Below, piece by piece: positions 1 through 8,924 of a stretch of 64,000 bases of DNA. A model generated the notes under the pieces. That model was not told where the DNA came from. It made no database searches and was given only the letters and a program-made list of their open reading frames with translations. This stretch comes from Beijerinckiaceae bacterium (GTDB lineage Bacteria; Pseudomonadota; Alphaproteobacteria; Rhizobiales; Beijerinckiaceae). Made by a program: the position numbers and the translations under genes. Each line of letters starts with the position of its first letter. Within the stretch, counting starts at the first letter, position 1. The stretch lies in NCBI GenBank assembly GCA_004564215.1, contig CP024846.1:744001-808000 (forward strand). The letters are read 5' to 3'.

Positions 1-129
1 ATAGAACGGAATTTTCTCATATTCCGTGCCGATCCGAAATTGCTCGGCCGGCTTGGCTCCGCCTTCGATCCAAGCGACCAGTTCATCGCGCGACGTGATA
101 GGGGTCGTATCGGAAACGTCGCGAGCCAT
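1..129 (-). CDS. gshA: Glutamate-cysteine ligase, N-terminal part (runs off the window)
   Basis: Only the first 43 codons are present; the frame is open to base 1. The peptide begins MARDVSDTTPITSRDELVAW and continues through FRIGTEYEKIPF, which matches the N-terminus of alphaproteobacterial (plant-type) glutamate-cysteine ligases, where the usual motif is FRIGTEHEKFPF. This family makes gamma-glutamylcysteine, the first step of glutathione synthesis in the cytoplasm. The start is the ATG whose complement lies at 127-129. The His-to-Tyr change in the EHEK motif is visible but its meaning is unknown. The rest of the gene lies outside the window, so integrity cannot be judged. Confidence 0.85.
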   Translation of the reverse strand, partial: MARDVSDTTPITSRDELVAWIEGGAKPAEQFRIGTEYEKIPFY

Positions 130-424
130 TGCCACACTTTCGTTTGCGCCGTCATCATAAGGTTTGCCGCACCTTGGCGCGGCCGGCGGCGTCGCCAAGC
201 TACATAAGCGGGCGCGCGCCAAGGCGCAATGCGAGTGCTGGGCCAGATGGGGGATGCCTAGGAGGGACGGTCACCGAATTGCTTACCAAGGAAACGGCTG
301 GTTCGATCGACAAAGTCTCGTATATAAGACAACAGTTACAGCAGCTTTTGTGGAGAAACTTTGTCAACTTTGTCGCAGCCCGCTACGAGATGGGCTTTTT
401 GCCGTCCTGTCTTCGCGGCCGGCG

Positions 425-1777
425 TTACACAACTTTGACGCCTTTCGCGAGCCGGTCCGTGATTAAATAGGCCGCTACAACCGCGCCCACGCCAAACAGA
501 GCAGAACCGACGATCAACCCGGCATAGCCACCCTCAGGTCCAAATCGTGCGGCGCCGATTGTCACAAAAAGCATCGTACCTAGCGTCGCACGGCCCCAGT
601 TGAAAAGCATCGAGAGAAGCGGATAGCCCAAATTGTTGAAAGCGGCGTTGGCAACGAAGATGGCGCCCAGGAACAACCAGAGCGCGCCGGCATAGGCGCA
701 CGCGAAAGTCACAAGCTCCGCAGTGTCGCCCGTTACATCAAAAAGTTTGACGATCAAAGGCGCGCAGAAACGCAGGATGACGGAAACGACGATCACATAA
801 AGCGCCGAGAAGGCGAAGCAATCGGTCAGCACTTTGCGGACCCGCGGAATCAGTTTTGCGCCCAGATTCTGACCCATGATCGGCCCCACCGAACCGGACA
901 AAGCGAAGAGCACTCCAAAGGCCATCGGATTGATGCGGTCGATAATGGCAAAGGCGGCAACGACCCCTTCGCCGAAATGCGAAAAAACCCGCATCGAATA
1001 GGCATTCGCGAATGGCGTTGCCAAATTGGTCAGAATTGCTGGAACGGCGATTCCCATCATCGCCGGCCAATCGCGAATCACAGGGGCCCGGTCTGGACGC
1101 GCAACAAGATTGTGCTTGAGGACGGCCCCGTGCAGTCCGACCGCGACAAGCACAAGCCGCGATATAAGCGTGACGATGGCGGCACCATAGACGCCAAGGC
1201 CGAGACCAAAAATGAATATTGGATCAAGCGCGGCTGTAACGATGGCGCCCGATAGAGTCACGAACATCGAGCGCCGCGCGTCGCCAGCCGCCCGCAATAT
1301 GCTGGCGAGCGCCATGCCGAGACCAAGAAAAACAGTTGCCGGAAGGGTGATTGCAAGAAAACTCGAAGCAACGTCGAGGGTTTCGCTGGTCGCCCCAATG
1401 AGAGTTAGAATCTCCCGCCGCAAGGGCCACGCCACGCAACTGACCGCGCCTGCGATAAGCACGACATGCACCAGTCCAGATGCCGCAAGTCTTCTGGCGT
1501 CGCCGCCATCGCCGGCACCGATCGCGCGAGAGACCAAAGCGCCGATCGCAATCGAAAGCCCGATGTTGATCGACACGGAGAAGAACAAGACCTGGGTCGC
1601 GAAGCCGACAGCAGCGGTGAGTTTCGGATCGCCGAGCCGCGACACATAAAGGAGCGACAAGAGATCGACCGCAAAAATCGCCATGAGCCCGACCGACGTG
1701 GCCGCCGTCATGACAAGGACATGCCGCATGGTGGAGCCTTCGGTGAAGACCGCCCTTGGGATGGCTCCTGAACTCAA
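425..1777 (-). CDS. MATE family multidrug/sodium efflux transporter
   Basis: A 450-residue, strongly hydrophobic protein with about 12 membrane segments, the usual MATE size. The N-terminal TEGSTMRHVLVM and VDLLSLLYVSRLGD stretches resemble MatE-domain starts, and the second half repeats the pattern, as expected for two MatE domains. MATE carriers export cationic drugs or metabolites in exchange for Na+ or H+ at the inner membrane; the substrate here cannot be inferred. The longest frame starts at TTG 1777, preceded by AAGGA about 10 bases away. An ATG at 1729 with a GAAGG before it is an alternative start. The gene stands alone, downstream of divergent or unrelated neighbours. Confidence 0.88.
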   Translation of the reverse strand: MSSGAIPRAVFTEGSTMRHVLVMTAATSVGLMAIFAVDLLSLLYVSRLGDPKLTAAVGFATQVLFFSVSINIGLSIAIGALVSRAIGAGDGGDARRLAASGLVHVVLIAGAVSCVAWPLRREILTLIGATSETLDVASSFLAITLPATVFLGLGMALASILRAAGDARRSMFVTLSGAIVTAALDPIFIFGLGLGVYGAAIVTLISRLVLVAVGLHGAVLKHNLVARPDRAPVIRDWPAMMGIAVPAILTNLATPFANAYSMRVFSHFGEGVVAAFAIIDRINPMAFGVLFALSGSVGPIMGQNLGAKLIPRVRKVLTDCFAFSALYVIVVSVILRFCAPLIVKLFDVTGDTAELVTFACAYAGALWLFLGAIFVANAAFNNLGYPLLSMLFNWGRATLGTMLFVTIGAARFGPEGGYAGLIVGSALFGVGAVVAAYLITDRLAKGVKVV

Positions 1778-1957
1778 ATAACAGGTTTCCTTATTTTCTG
1801 AGCTTGGCTCTGCTGGACGATTGCCCGGATGTGCGCCGCAAGCTGCTCCGCAACGCAGACCCTATGCCGGCGGAGCGGCGGGTCATAGCAGAGGCAGATG
1901 GTTTGGTCGATACTAGGCCGGTCAACGCTCGGCCGTATGCACGGCCCTTTCAGCCCA

Positions 1958-2569
1958 TCAAATTTTTGTGGCGGTCCAACTGACCATATCGTGCATGACT
2001 CCCCCGAGCGCCGCATCGAGCGCTGCGGCAACATCCGCCGGGGTGTCGGAGGGCACGGCGATACGAGCGGAGAAATCCTTCGCGGCACGGCTTCGCCCGC
2101 TCGGTTCGATTAGTTGCGCGGAAATTTCGACCACGGCCTCGGACTGCGCAACATCCAGTTCAAAACGGCGAATGATCGTATGGAGGCTGTAATCCGCGAG
2201 CATGCCGGGGCGGCCAACCGCGCGCAGCAACCGGGCATTTTGAAAGCTTTCGATCAAACGCGCTTGAACAAGCGCCGGCAATCGATCCGCCCAACGTGCA
2301 CCGGTCAGATAGGCGACCGCCTCTGAGTTTGTGCGCACGACGATCCGGTCGGAGTCGGCCGGCAGAATGGCGTTGGGTTCCCAAATGGCGAGTTGGCTGC
2401 GGCCGGCGCGAACGGCATTGTCGCCGCCCGCGGGATTGAGATCAAAGGTGGCCCTTGGCGGGGTAGAACATGCGGCCAATCCGATTGTCAGGACGATGAC
2501 CCAAAGCCGACGACACTGCGCCAAAATGGGTTTCCCGGCCAACTCAAGGGCAGGATAACCCGGTTCCAT
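1958..2569 (-). CDS. ABC-type transport auxiliary lipoprotein (PqiC/DUF330-like)
   Basis: A protein of about 203 residues with a lipoprotein signal: a hydrophobic run ending in the lipobox LAAC (TIGLAACSTPP), so it is probably acylated and anchored in the envelope. Its body (RSQLAIWEPNAILPADSDRIVVRT, then LPALVQARLIESFQNA) resembles the auxiliary lipoproteins encoded after MCE-protein operons, which bridge the periplasm in lipid transport. It is the last gene of the mlaE-mlaF-mlaD set, 66 bases after mlaD counted from this start. An upstream TTG at 2602 would add 11 residues before the ATG used here. Function is inferred from family and operon position. Confidence 0.8.
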   Translation of the reverse strand: MEPGYPALELAGKPILAQCRRLWVIVLTIGLAACSTPPRATFDLNPAGGDNAVRAGRSQLAIWEPNAILPADSDRIVVRTNSEAVAYLTGARWADRLPALVQARLIESFQNARLLRAVGRPGMLADYSLHTIIRRFELDVAQSEAVVEISAQLIEPSGRSRAAKDFSARIAVPSDTPADVAAALDAALGGVMHDMVSWTATKI

Positions 2570-2635
2570 CTTAACGGACCATTCCCAACTCAACACACAC
2601 AACCGATGCCGAACGCCAACCTCTCATCGGATTCG

Positions 2636-3559
2636 TTAACGCCTGCCCGAATATTCCGGAATTTGCGGCGATTTGCCGAACAGGAATTGTTGCGGGTTGT
2701 TCTCGATGGAGCGAACGGCCTGATTGATCTGTTCAAGCGTCTTGCGGCCATCCACCGCCAAGGCTTCATACTGACGCAAGCCGGTGCCGGTAAAATGGTT
2801 AATATTGGCGGCGATCTCTTTGGTTCGCGAATCCAGATTGTCGGCAGCCTTTTTGATCGATCTCGCCGCGGCGGCAATATCGCCCAAGGGGCCGCCATTA
2901 TTCCCGTCCGACGGCCCTAAAGCGCCGCTAAGGCTCGTCAGAACCTCATTGACCTTATCGGCCGCCTTGTCGAGCTTTGCCGCCAGCGAGGCGACATCCT
3001 TGACAATCGTCCTGACATCATCCGGGTTGATCGCCTTCATGACGTCATTTGTTTCGCCCGCCAGCCCATCCACTTTGCCCAAAACGTCGGAGGCTTGACC
3101 GGAAATCCGGCGGGCCGACTCGATCAGATCCTGGAAGTCCGACCGTTCGGCGATGATCACACCCGGGCCCTTATCCGGGCCCGCTGCCAGCGGCGGCGAT
3201 TTCTCGGTGCCGCCGAGGAGCGCGATAGAGGCCACACCCGTCAGGCCGGTCGATTCGAGACGCGCCCTGGTGTCGACGCGAACGGGCACTCGCGCATCGA
3301 TCACGACAAGAGCATAGACATGGGATGGATCTTGCGGTTCGAAGTCGAGATTGGTCACGTCGCCGACGCGCACGCCATTGAACAGAACCGGGGCGCCGCG
3401 CAACAATCCAGTCACCGATCCGGTAAAGACAATTTTATAGGTATGCTGGCCATAGGATTTGTCGCCGCTGCCCGAAAACCACATCACAAAGGCGAACGCC
3501 GAGGCGATAACGGCCAAGGTGAAGACGCCGATCAAGGCATAATTCGCGCGGGTTTCCAT
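2636..3559 (-). CDS. mlaD: MCE-domain substrate-binding protein (MlaD-like)
   Basis: 307 residues. One N-terminal membrane anchor (YALIGVFTLAVIASAFAFVMWF) is followed by an MCE domain at about residues 40-120 (YKIVFTGSVTGLLRGAPVLFNGVRVGDV, then ALLGG). The C-terminal half is a long helical region with DNLDSRTKEIAANI typical of MlaD-family tails. MlaD rings bind phospholipid in the periplasm and dock on the MlaE-MlaF transporter. The gene lies 41 bases after mlaF on the same strand. It is longer than E. coli MlaD (about 180 residues), as is common in alphaproteobacteria, where it is often annotated only as an MCE family protein. Confidence 0.88.
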   Translation of the reverse strand: METRANYALIGVFTLAVIASAFAFVMWFSGSGDKSYGQHTYKIVFTGSVTGLLRGAPVLFNGVRVGDVTNLDFEPQDPSHVYALVVIDARVPVRVDTRARLESTGLTGVASIALLGGTEKSPPLAAGPDKGPGVIIAERSDFQDLIESARRISGQASDVLGKVDGLAGETNDVMKAINPDDVRTIVKDVASLAAKLDKAADKVNEVLTSLSGALGPSDGNNGGPLGDIAAAARSIKKAADNLDSRTKEIAANINHFTGTGLRQYEALAVDGRKTLEQINQAVRSIENNPQQFLFGKSPQIPEYSGRR

Positions 3560-3600
3560 GTATCGAGGAGTCCTGCTTTACTTTTCTGCGCTGGCGGCGA

Positions 3601-4485
3601 TCACGAAGGATCGTTCGAAATGGCGAGGACATCACCTGCCATGGCGGTGTCGTCCATAGTTTTTGCTGCCGTCTGAACAAACTGGCGGGCCCTTTTGCCA
3701 TGGAAATAGGCGCGCAACCAGGGGTGTTGCGAGGCCAGCATGCTCGCAATCGTACCAGCGGCGATCACCTTTCCCTCGGCCAGCGCGGCAACCCGGTCGC
3801 AAATGGAGTAAAGACTGTCCAAATCATGCGTGACCATAAAGACGGTGAGACCCAGCGTATGCTGCAAGGTGGCGATCAACTCGTCGAATTCGGCAGCGCC
3901 GATCGGGTCGAGGCCGGATGTCGGCTCATCAAGAAACAACAGCTCCGGATCCAGCGCCAGAGCCCGCGCCAGAGCGGCCCGCTTGATCATGCCGCCGGAC
4001 AGTTCGGAAGGGTATTTGTTCGCCGCGTCGAGATCAAGACCGACAAGCTGGATCTTAAGCATGGCAAGCTCATCGGCAAAGCGCGGCGATAGATTCAAAT
4101 GTTCGCGCAGGGGCACTTCGACGTTCTGCTTCACCGTGAGGCCGGAAAACAGGGCGCCTTGCTGAAACATCACGCCGATGCGCCGTTCGATTTTGTCATA
4201 TTCGCGGCGCGATATGCGATCGAGATCGGCGCCGAAAAGCTCGATCCGGCCGCTTTGCTTGCGGATAAGCCCCAAAACGGCCCGGGTCAGGACCGATTTG
4301 CCGGTGCCGGAACCGCCGACAAAGCCGAGCACCTCGCCGCGGAAAACGTCGAGATCGAGGCCCTGCATAACCAGATTGCCGTCGAAACCGACGACGAGAT
4401 CGCGCACGCGGATAACGATTTCCCGGCCGGCCTCGTCGCCCGAGATCGGTTCAGGAGCCTCCTGGGAGAGGTGCTCGTCGGTCAA
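3601..4485 (-). CDS. mlaF: ABC transporter ATP-binding protein (MlaF-like)
   Basis: 294 residues with a complete ABC ATPase core: Walker A GGSGTGKSVLTRA (near residue 58), Q-loop MFQQGALFSGLTVKQNV, signature LSGGMIKRAALARALALDP, Walker B LLFLDEPTSGLDP and switch His in FMVTHDLDSL. The FSGLTVKQNVEVPLREH stretch is characteristic of the Mla/Ttg2A subfamily that powers phospholipid transport. The start appears to be a TTG that overlaps the TGA of mlaE (TTGA), which implies translational coupling. About 35 extra residues precede the core and about 20 follow it. Confidence 0.9.
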   Translation of the reverse strand: MTDEHLSQEAPEPISGDEAGREIVIRVRDLVVGFDGNLVMQGLDLDVFRGEVLGFVGGSGTGKSVLTRAVLGLIRKQSGRIELFGADLDRISRREYDKIERRIGVMFQQGALFSGLTVKQNVEVPLREHLNLSPRFADELAMLKIQLVGLDLDAANKYPSELSGGMIKRAALARALALDPELLFLDEPTSGLDPIGAAEFDELIATLQHTLGLTVFMVTHDLDSLYSICDRVAALAEGKVIAAGTIASMLASQHPWLRAYFHGKRARQFVQTAAKTMDDTAMAGDVLAISNDPS

Positions 4486-5621
4486 AACTTAATCCCTGCG
4501 AAAAACACTGCGAAAAGTCCATCAACCACGATAACCATGAAGATTGATTTGACGACCGACGCCGTAACCTGCCGACCCAGCGATTCAGCCGAGCCCGAAA
4601 CGGCCAAGCCTTCGACGGAGGCGATCAGGCCGATCACCAGCCCCATGAACGGGGCCTTGATCAGACCGCTCAAAAAAGTATGCACGGCAATCGCCGACGG
4701 CAGCAAGGCGACAAAACTTCTGGGCGTTATTCCGGCATAGATCCAGCTGACCAGAATGCCGCCCCCGATTGCAGACATATCCGCGACGAAGGTCAAGAGC
4801 GGCAGCGAGATCACCAGCGCGAGCAGCCTCGGCACGATGAGGACTTCGACCGGTCGAAGCCCCATGACCGCAAGGGCGTCAATTTCTTCGCGCATTTTCA
4901 TGGAGCCTATTTCCGCCGTGATGGCCGACCCCGAACGGCCGGCGATCATGATGGCGGTCAAAAGAACACCGAGTTCGCGCAAAATCAGAATGCCGATAAG
5001 GTCAACCACCAGAATCGTGGCGCCGAACCGCCGCAGCTGGAAGATACCCTGCTGCGCGACAATGGCGCCAACCAGAAAATTGATCAAAACGATGATCGGG
5101 ACGCTCCGGAACGCAATGGTTTCGAGGTGGGATACCAGCGACGTTCCACGAAAATGGGAGGGCTGAACCAGGCTTTTCGCCATCGAAGCCACGACTTCGC
5201 CGAGAAAGCTGACGGCTCTGAAAAGGTCGCGTCCCGCCGCGACCACGCTTTCGCCGACATCGGCGCAAAGCTCAATGACGAAGGCTCCACGCCGCCGCTG
5301 CGAAAGGTCAAAACTCCGATAATGGGCCTCTTCAAGAAGAATTTTATACTCGGGCCTGATCGACTCCAGCTTCGCATCGACGCCTTTCGCATCCAGCGTC
5401 TGCCTGGCCCGGTCAATGAGCCAAGCACCGGCAGTATCGAGCCGCGCGACACCGCCCAGGTCGAAAATGACGTGTCTTGCGCCATCGCCCTCCGCGAGAA
5501 GGGCGTCGGAAGCGGCTTCTATCGCGGCCGATGCGTCGACCGTCCAGCGCCCGGCAAGGTTCAGCCTCACCGCATCACCCGATCGCGCGCTGGAAATCTT
5601 TGGGTCGTCCGGCAAGTCCAT
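4482..5621 (-). CDS. mlaE: MlaE-family permease with N-terminal STAS-like domain
   Basis: About 379 residues. An N-terminal STAS-like domain (about residues 10-105: VRLNLAGRWTVDASAAIEAA, then VIFDLGGVARLDTAGAWLID) is fused to a 5-6 segment MlaE/YrbE permease containing EIGSMKMREEIDALAVMGL, the family's hallmark loop. In gammaproteobacteria the STAS protein (MlaB) is separate, so the fusion is the alphaproteobacterial form. It forms the membrane channel of the phospholipid transporter with MlaF and MlaD. It is the first gene of the operon. The ATG at 5621 is used here; a TTG at 5648 would add nine residues, and a 12-bp inverted repeat lies directly upstream of that codon. Confidence 0.88.
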   Translation of the reverse strand: MDLPDDPKISSARSGDAVRLNLAGRWTVDASAAIEAASDALLAEGDGARHVIFDLGGVARLDTAGAWLIDRARQTLDAKGVDAKLESIRPEYKILLEEAHYRSFDLSQRRRGAFVIELCADVGESVVAAGRDLFRAVSFLGEVVASMAKSLVQPSHFRGTSLVSHLETIAFRSVPIIVLINFLVGAIVAQQGIFQLRRFGATILVVDLIGILILRELGVLLTAIMIAGRSGSAITAEIGSMKMREEIDALAVMGLRPVEVLIVPRLLALVISLPLLTFVADMSAIGGGILVSWIYAGITPRSFVALLPSAIAVHTFLSGLIKAPFMGLVIGLIASVEGLAVSGSAESLGRQVTASVVKSIFMVIVVDGLFAVFFAGIKF

Positions 5622-5648
5622 CCTTCGAATCCGTTTGAATGACGCCAA

Positions 5649-5702
5649 GCAAGCGCCTGCAGAAGTGATGCTGTTTCACGGTTTGGTCTGGCAGGCGCTT
5701 GC
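5649..5702. repeat. 12-bp inverted repeat in the leader of the mlaE operon
   Basis: GCAAGCGCCTGC at 5649-5660 is the exact reverse complement of 5691-5702, with a 30-base spacer. It abuts the TTG at the upstream end of the mlaE frame, so it would fold in the leader of the mla operon mRNA. There is no T-run, so a simple terminator is unlikely. A regulatory role is only a possibility. The rest of 5703-5929 shows no gene; it contains two direct copies of TTATTGACATT near 5770-5790, which may be promoter material. Confidence 0.5.
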
Positions 5703-5929
5703 GGCGAAGTCGAGGCAAACCGATCAACGTGCCACCTTTAGGCCAGAATCCGCGACGCCTGGCAATCGGTCGTTATTGACATTTATTGACATTGCATCGT
5801 TGCGCGAAAGTCACGGCCCGAGACAATACTCGGCCTAACCTGCACCGTTAACGAATCCGGCTTGACTCTCTGCTGGGAACGCTCGCACGTTCGCAAATAT
5901 AGTTGCTTATCGTAGCAAAGGCGCAGCAA

Positions 5930-6331
5930 GTGCGGGCGGTTGGCCTTACCCTTCCCCAATATCGAGGCTGGACGCGAGCGTCCCGGTATGGACTCGCTCT
6001 TATCGTTTGCCTTGTCCAATTGTGGATGCCCGCACACCACCACAGATTGGACGCGGCCGCCACCAACGCGGAAACGTCGGACGTCCGTTGCTCGCAGTTT
6101 GGCGTCCATCCAGTCTCCGATCCCAACGGCGACCCGGCACCGTGTCAACACGACGATTGTGCTTGTTGTCCTCCAGTCATCGATACGATCGGGCTTTTGC
6201 CAGAGGAACCTTTCGGCACTCCCTATCTGCCGCGGCTAGTAGCAATCGTGGCGACCCCCGTTCTGTTTGGCTCGCTTGCCAACTCCGAACACATTCCCGG
6301 ACAACCGCGCGCGCCTCCGACCCTGATCTGA
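5930..6331 (+). CDS. Small membrane/periplasmic His- and Cys-rich protein, DUF2946-like
   Basis: About 133 residues. One hydrophobic N-terminal segment (RYGLALIVCLVQLWMPAHHH) is followed by a soluble part with HHH and the cluster CQHDDCACCP, potential metal ligands. The pattern (signal or anchor, then a Cys/His cluster, then a hydrophobic stretch) resembles small DUF2946-type proteins often found beside copper genes; this assignment is by look, not by search. The start chosen is GTG 5930 with AAAGG 8 bases upstream; a TTG at 5903 is an alternative. It is the first gene of a putative operon with the barrel protein, copC and copD. Confidence 0.6.
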   Translation: MRAVGLTLPQYRGWTRASRYGLALIVCLVQLWMPAHHHRLDAAATNAETSDVRCSQFGVHPVSDPNGDPAPCQHDDCACCPPVIDTIGLLPEEPFGTPYLPRLVAIVATPVLFGSLANSEHIPGQPRAPPTLI

Positions 6332-6404
6332 CCAACGCACAACCGCGCGGCACCGCAGGCTTTCCTTCGGTGTCCGCAGCCCTCTTTCAGATCGAGGTTC
6401 CAAC

Positions 6405-7397
6405 ATGTCCCAGAAGGTTTACCTGGCTCGCGCCGGCGCGTTCGCCGCCGCAGCCATTCTCGCCGGAATCGGCCCGGCGTTTTCCCACATTTTTGTCGGT
6501 AACCGGTTCTTTCCCGCCACCCTCACGTTCGACGATCCGGGCGTCAACGACGAATTGGCCTTGCCGACCTTCGTCTACATCACCAATCCCGACGGTTCGC
6601 AGCAGTTCGATTACTCGTTCGAATATGCGAAATCGATCACGCCATATTTCGGAATTTCCGTTGGCGACACGTTCACCCATCTGAACAACCCTCGCGCGAA
6701 TGGCTGGCAGAACCTAGAGACCGGGCTGAAATTAACGATTTTCCAAAACCCGGAGCATGAATTCATCCTGACGCTCGGCACTGAATTCGAGTGGGGACAC
6801 ACCGGAAACGCAAGCGTTGGCGCCGAGGCTTTCACCGCCGTGACACCACAAATCTTCTTCGGCAAAGGGTTTGGTGACTTGCCAACGAGCCTTGACGCGC
6901 TGCGCCCCCTCGCGCTCACCGGCGTATTCGGCGTCGGATTTTCCACCCATCCGATCGACGTCAGCGTGACACTCGAGGACGGGCTTCCCATCGTTGAAAT
7001 CGAGAAGAGCCCGACCGTTTTCCAGTGGGGCTTGTCGCTTCAATATAGCCTCCCCTACATGAACTCCAATGTCATGGAAGTAGGTGGGCCGGAATTCCTC
7101 AAGCACCTCATTCCGTTGGTTGAGGCCACATTCACCACACCTGTCGCGAACATTCCTCTCGGTGGCCATACAACGACCGGAATCATCGCGCCCGGGTTCA
7201 TTTATGCGTCGAGATATTTTCAGCTTGGCCTTGAAGCCCTAATCCCGATCAATTCCGCAAGCGGCAAAAATGTCGGCGTGATCGCGCAGCTGCACCTCTA
7301 TCTCGACGACATCTTCCCCGATTCAATCGGCCGGCCGCTGTTTGCGCCTCCCGATTATGTGTCCCCAAGCGCGGCCTATTACGCATCGCATAAGTGA
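6405..7397 (+). CDS. Secreted hypothetical protein, probable outer-membrane barrel, copC neighbour
   Basis: 330 residues with a signal peptide (AGAFAAAAILAGIGPAFSH, likely cleavage after AFS). The mature part shows many alternating aromatic/hydrophobic strands (FDYSFEYAKSITPYFGISVG, EFILTLGTEFEWGH, FQWGLSLQYSLPY, YFQLGLEALIPI) that fit a beta-barrel of transporter/porin type, but I do not recognise a named family. It starts at ATG 6405 with GAGG 7 bases upstream and ends only 7 bases before copC, so cotranscription with copC is likely. A role in copper passage or envelope copper handling is an inference from position only. Confidence 0.75.
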   Translation: MSQKVYLARAGAFAAAAILAGIGPAFSHIFVGNRFFPATLTFDDPGVNDELALPTFVYITNPDGSQQFDYSFEYAKSITPYFGISVGDTFTHLNNPRANGWQNLETGLKLTIFQNPEHEFILTLGTEFEWGHTGNASVGAEAFTAVTPQIFFGKGFGDLPTSLDALRPLALTGVFGVGFSTHPIDVSVTLEDGLPIVEIEKSPTVFQWGLSLQYSLPYMNSNVMEVGGPEFLKHLIPLVEATFTTPVANIPLGGHTTTGIIAPGFIYASRYFQLGLEALIPINSASGKNVGVIAQLHLYLDDIFPDSIGRPLFAPPDYVSPSAAYYASHK

Positions 7398-7404
7398 GTC
7401 CGCC

Positions 7405-7770
7405 ATGCACCGTTTGCTGAAACTGATCGTAATCTCGTTGGCATTGGCCTTTGCCGCCGATACCGCGTTGGCTCATGCATTCCTGGACAGATCCGTTCCG
7501 CCGGTTGGCGGAACGGTTTCCGGCTCGCCCCGAGAAATCCGGCTTTATTTCACACAAGGCGTGGTGACGGCCTTCTCCGGGGTGCAAGTGACGAGCGAAA
7601 GCGGGGCTTCGATCCCGGTCGGAAGACCTGTCAACGATCCTTCCGACCGGAGCATCGTGATCGTGCGACTGGGACAAGGGCTCAGGCCTGGCAGCTACAC
7701 CGTGAGCTGGCATGTGGTTTCGGTGGACACGCATCCCTCGCAGGGGACGTTCCGCTTCACGGTCTCCTAG
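7405..7770 (+). CDS. copC: CopC-family periplasmic copper-binding protein
   Basis: 121 residues. A signal peptide ends at ALA, so the mature protein would begin with His24 (HAFLDRSVPPVGG), the N-terminal Cu(II) ligand of CopC proteins. The C-terminal motif SWHVVSVDTHPSQGTFRF keeps the other ligands (His103, Asp108, His110). The fold is a single Ig-like CopC domain, 95-100 residues, of standard size. CopC binds Cu(II) tightly in the periplasm and usually passes it to CopD for import. The ATG at 7405 gives the proper signal peptide; longer frames upstream run into the previous gene. copD follows 126 bases later. Confidence 0.93.
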   Translation: MHRLLKLIVISLALAFAADTALAHAFLDRSVPPVGGTVSGSPREIRLYFTQGVVTAFSGVQVTSESGASIPVGRPVNDPSDRSIVIVRLGQGLRPGSYTVSWHVVSVDTHPSQGTFRFTVS

Positions 7771-7896
7771 CTCGGCCGAAATCGGGCGGTACCACTGGCA
7801 CAGTCAGCTGCGTTCGCGACGCCACCCAAGCGCGGCGAACCGGACCGCATAGTACGAAAATGTCCACGATCGGTGGTTAGTAAGGATTGCTGGACA

Positions 7897-8835
7897 ATGG
7901 TGATCGTTTTCTGGCCCCTTGTTATCGCCCGCTGGATCCATTTCGCTTCAGTCGTCGTGCTGTTTGGGTCCTCGTTGTTTTGGTTTTACGTGGGTCACGA
8001 GCGATCATCCGCCGGCTTCGGCGGATTGCCGCAAACCCTTCGGGCGACAACCAATTTGCTGCGCATTGCCGCCCCCTTGGCGGCGATTTCCGGCATTGCT
8101 TGGCTTGCGTTCATCTTGATCAATATTGCGCGTGACTTTGGCAGCGTCGTCGACCCCGAGGATCTCCGCCTTTTCTTTTTTGAAACGCCATTCGGCACGG
8201 TGTCTTTCCTTCGTCTCGCGCTCCTCGTGGCCGCCATCGTGATCGCTTTCCTGCCTCGGCACGGCCGTTGGTCGTTCGCCGCTCTCCTCCACATCAGCGC
8301 GGTGCTTTTGGTGACCCAAGCCTGGTTCGGCCATTCCGTCGATGGCGTCGGGTTTTATCGAGCCACTTTGATCACGGTCTACGGCGTCCATACGATCGCC
8401 GCGGCCGCCTGGGTCGGCGGGCTCGTGCCGCTTCTTTTCGCGATTATCGAACAACGGCGCCTCGGGCCTTCGGAAGAAGCAGGCAACCGCATTCTCGATA
8501 TTTTGTCCCGCTTCTCGTTGATGGCGATGGCTGCAGTCACCTTGATCGTGTTGAGCGGCACCATTACCGCGGGCTTTCGTGTCTCTGGATCGCTTGGCAA
8601 GCTATTGGACAGCGATTATGGCGATGTGCTTCTCAAAAAGATTGCGCTCGTGGCCGTCATGCTCACCTTTGCCTGTCTCAACCGGTTCGTCTTGATGCCA
8701 GGGTTGCGCGCCGCGTCGCTGAAGGGCGTGCGTCAGATGGTTAGGCTACGCTACAGCGTGACTTTCGAACTGGCGATCGGGATTCTTGTTCTCGGCGCGT
8801 CGGCCATCCTCGGTGTCACAATGCCGCCGCAGTGA
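7897..8835 (+). CDS. copD: CopD-family copper importer/homeostasis membrane protein
   Basis: About 312 residues with eight predicted membrane segments. It starts with WPLVIARWIHFASVVVLFGSSLFW and includes the HTIAAAAWVGGLVPLL region typical of the CopD domain (last four segments). CopD is the inner-membrane partner of CopC and is believed to import copper for periplasmic or cytoplasmic use. ATG 7897 has AAGGA 9 bases upstream; a GTG at 7873 would extend it by eight residues without a visible ribosome site. Its place after copC supports the assignment. Confidence 0.88.
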   Translation: MVIVFWPLVIARWIHFASVVVLFGSSLFWFYVGHERSSAGFGGLPQTLRATTNLLRIAAPLAAISGIAWLAFILINIARDFGSVVDPEDLRLFFFETPFGTVSFLRLALLVAAIVIAFLPRHGRWSFAALLHISAVLLVTQAWFGHSVDGVGFYRATLITVYGVHTIAAAAWVGGLVPLLFAIIEQRRLGPSEEAGNRILDILSRFSLMAMAAVTLIVLSGTITAGFRVSGSLGKLLDSDYGDVLLKKIALVAVMLTFACLNRFVLMPGLRAASLKGVRQMVRLRYSVTFELAIGILVLGASAILGVTMPPQ

Positions 8836-8924
8836 ACGGGCCATCAGCGGCCGGCTCTGCTAAACCGCAACCTGATACTCAGCGAGATTTCATTTCGAGG
8901 CCCCAGCCTTGAGGGTGAAAATTC

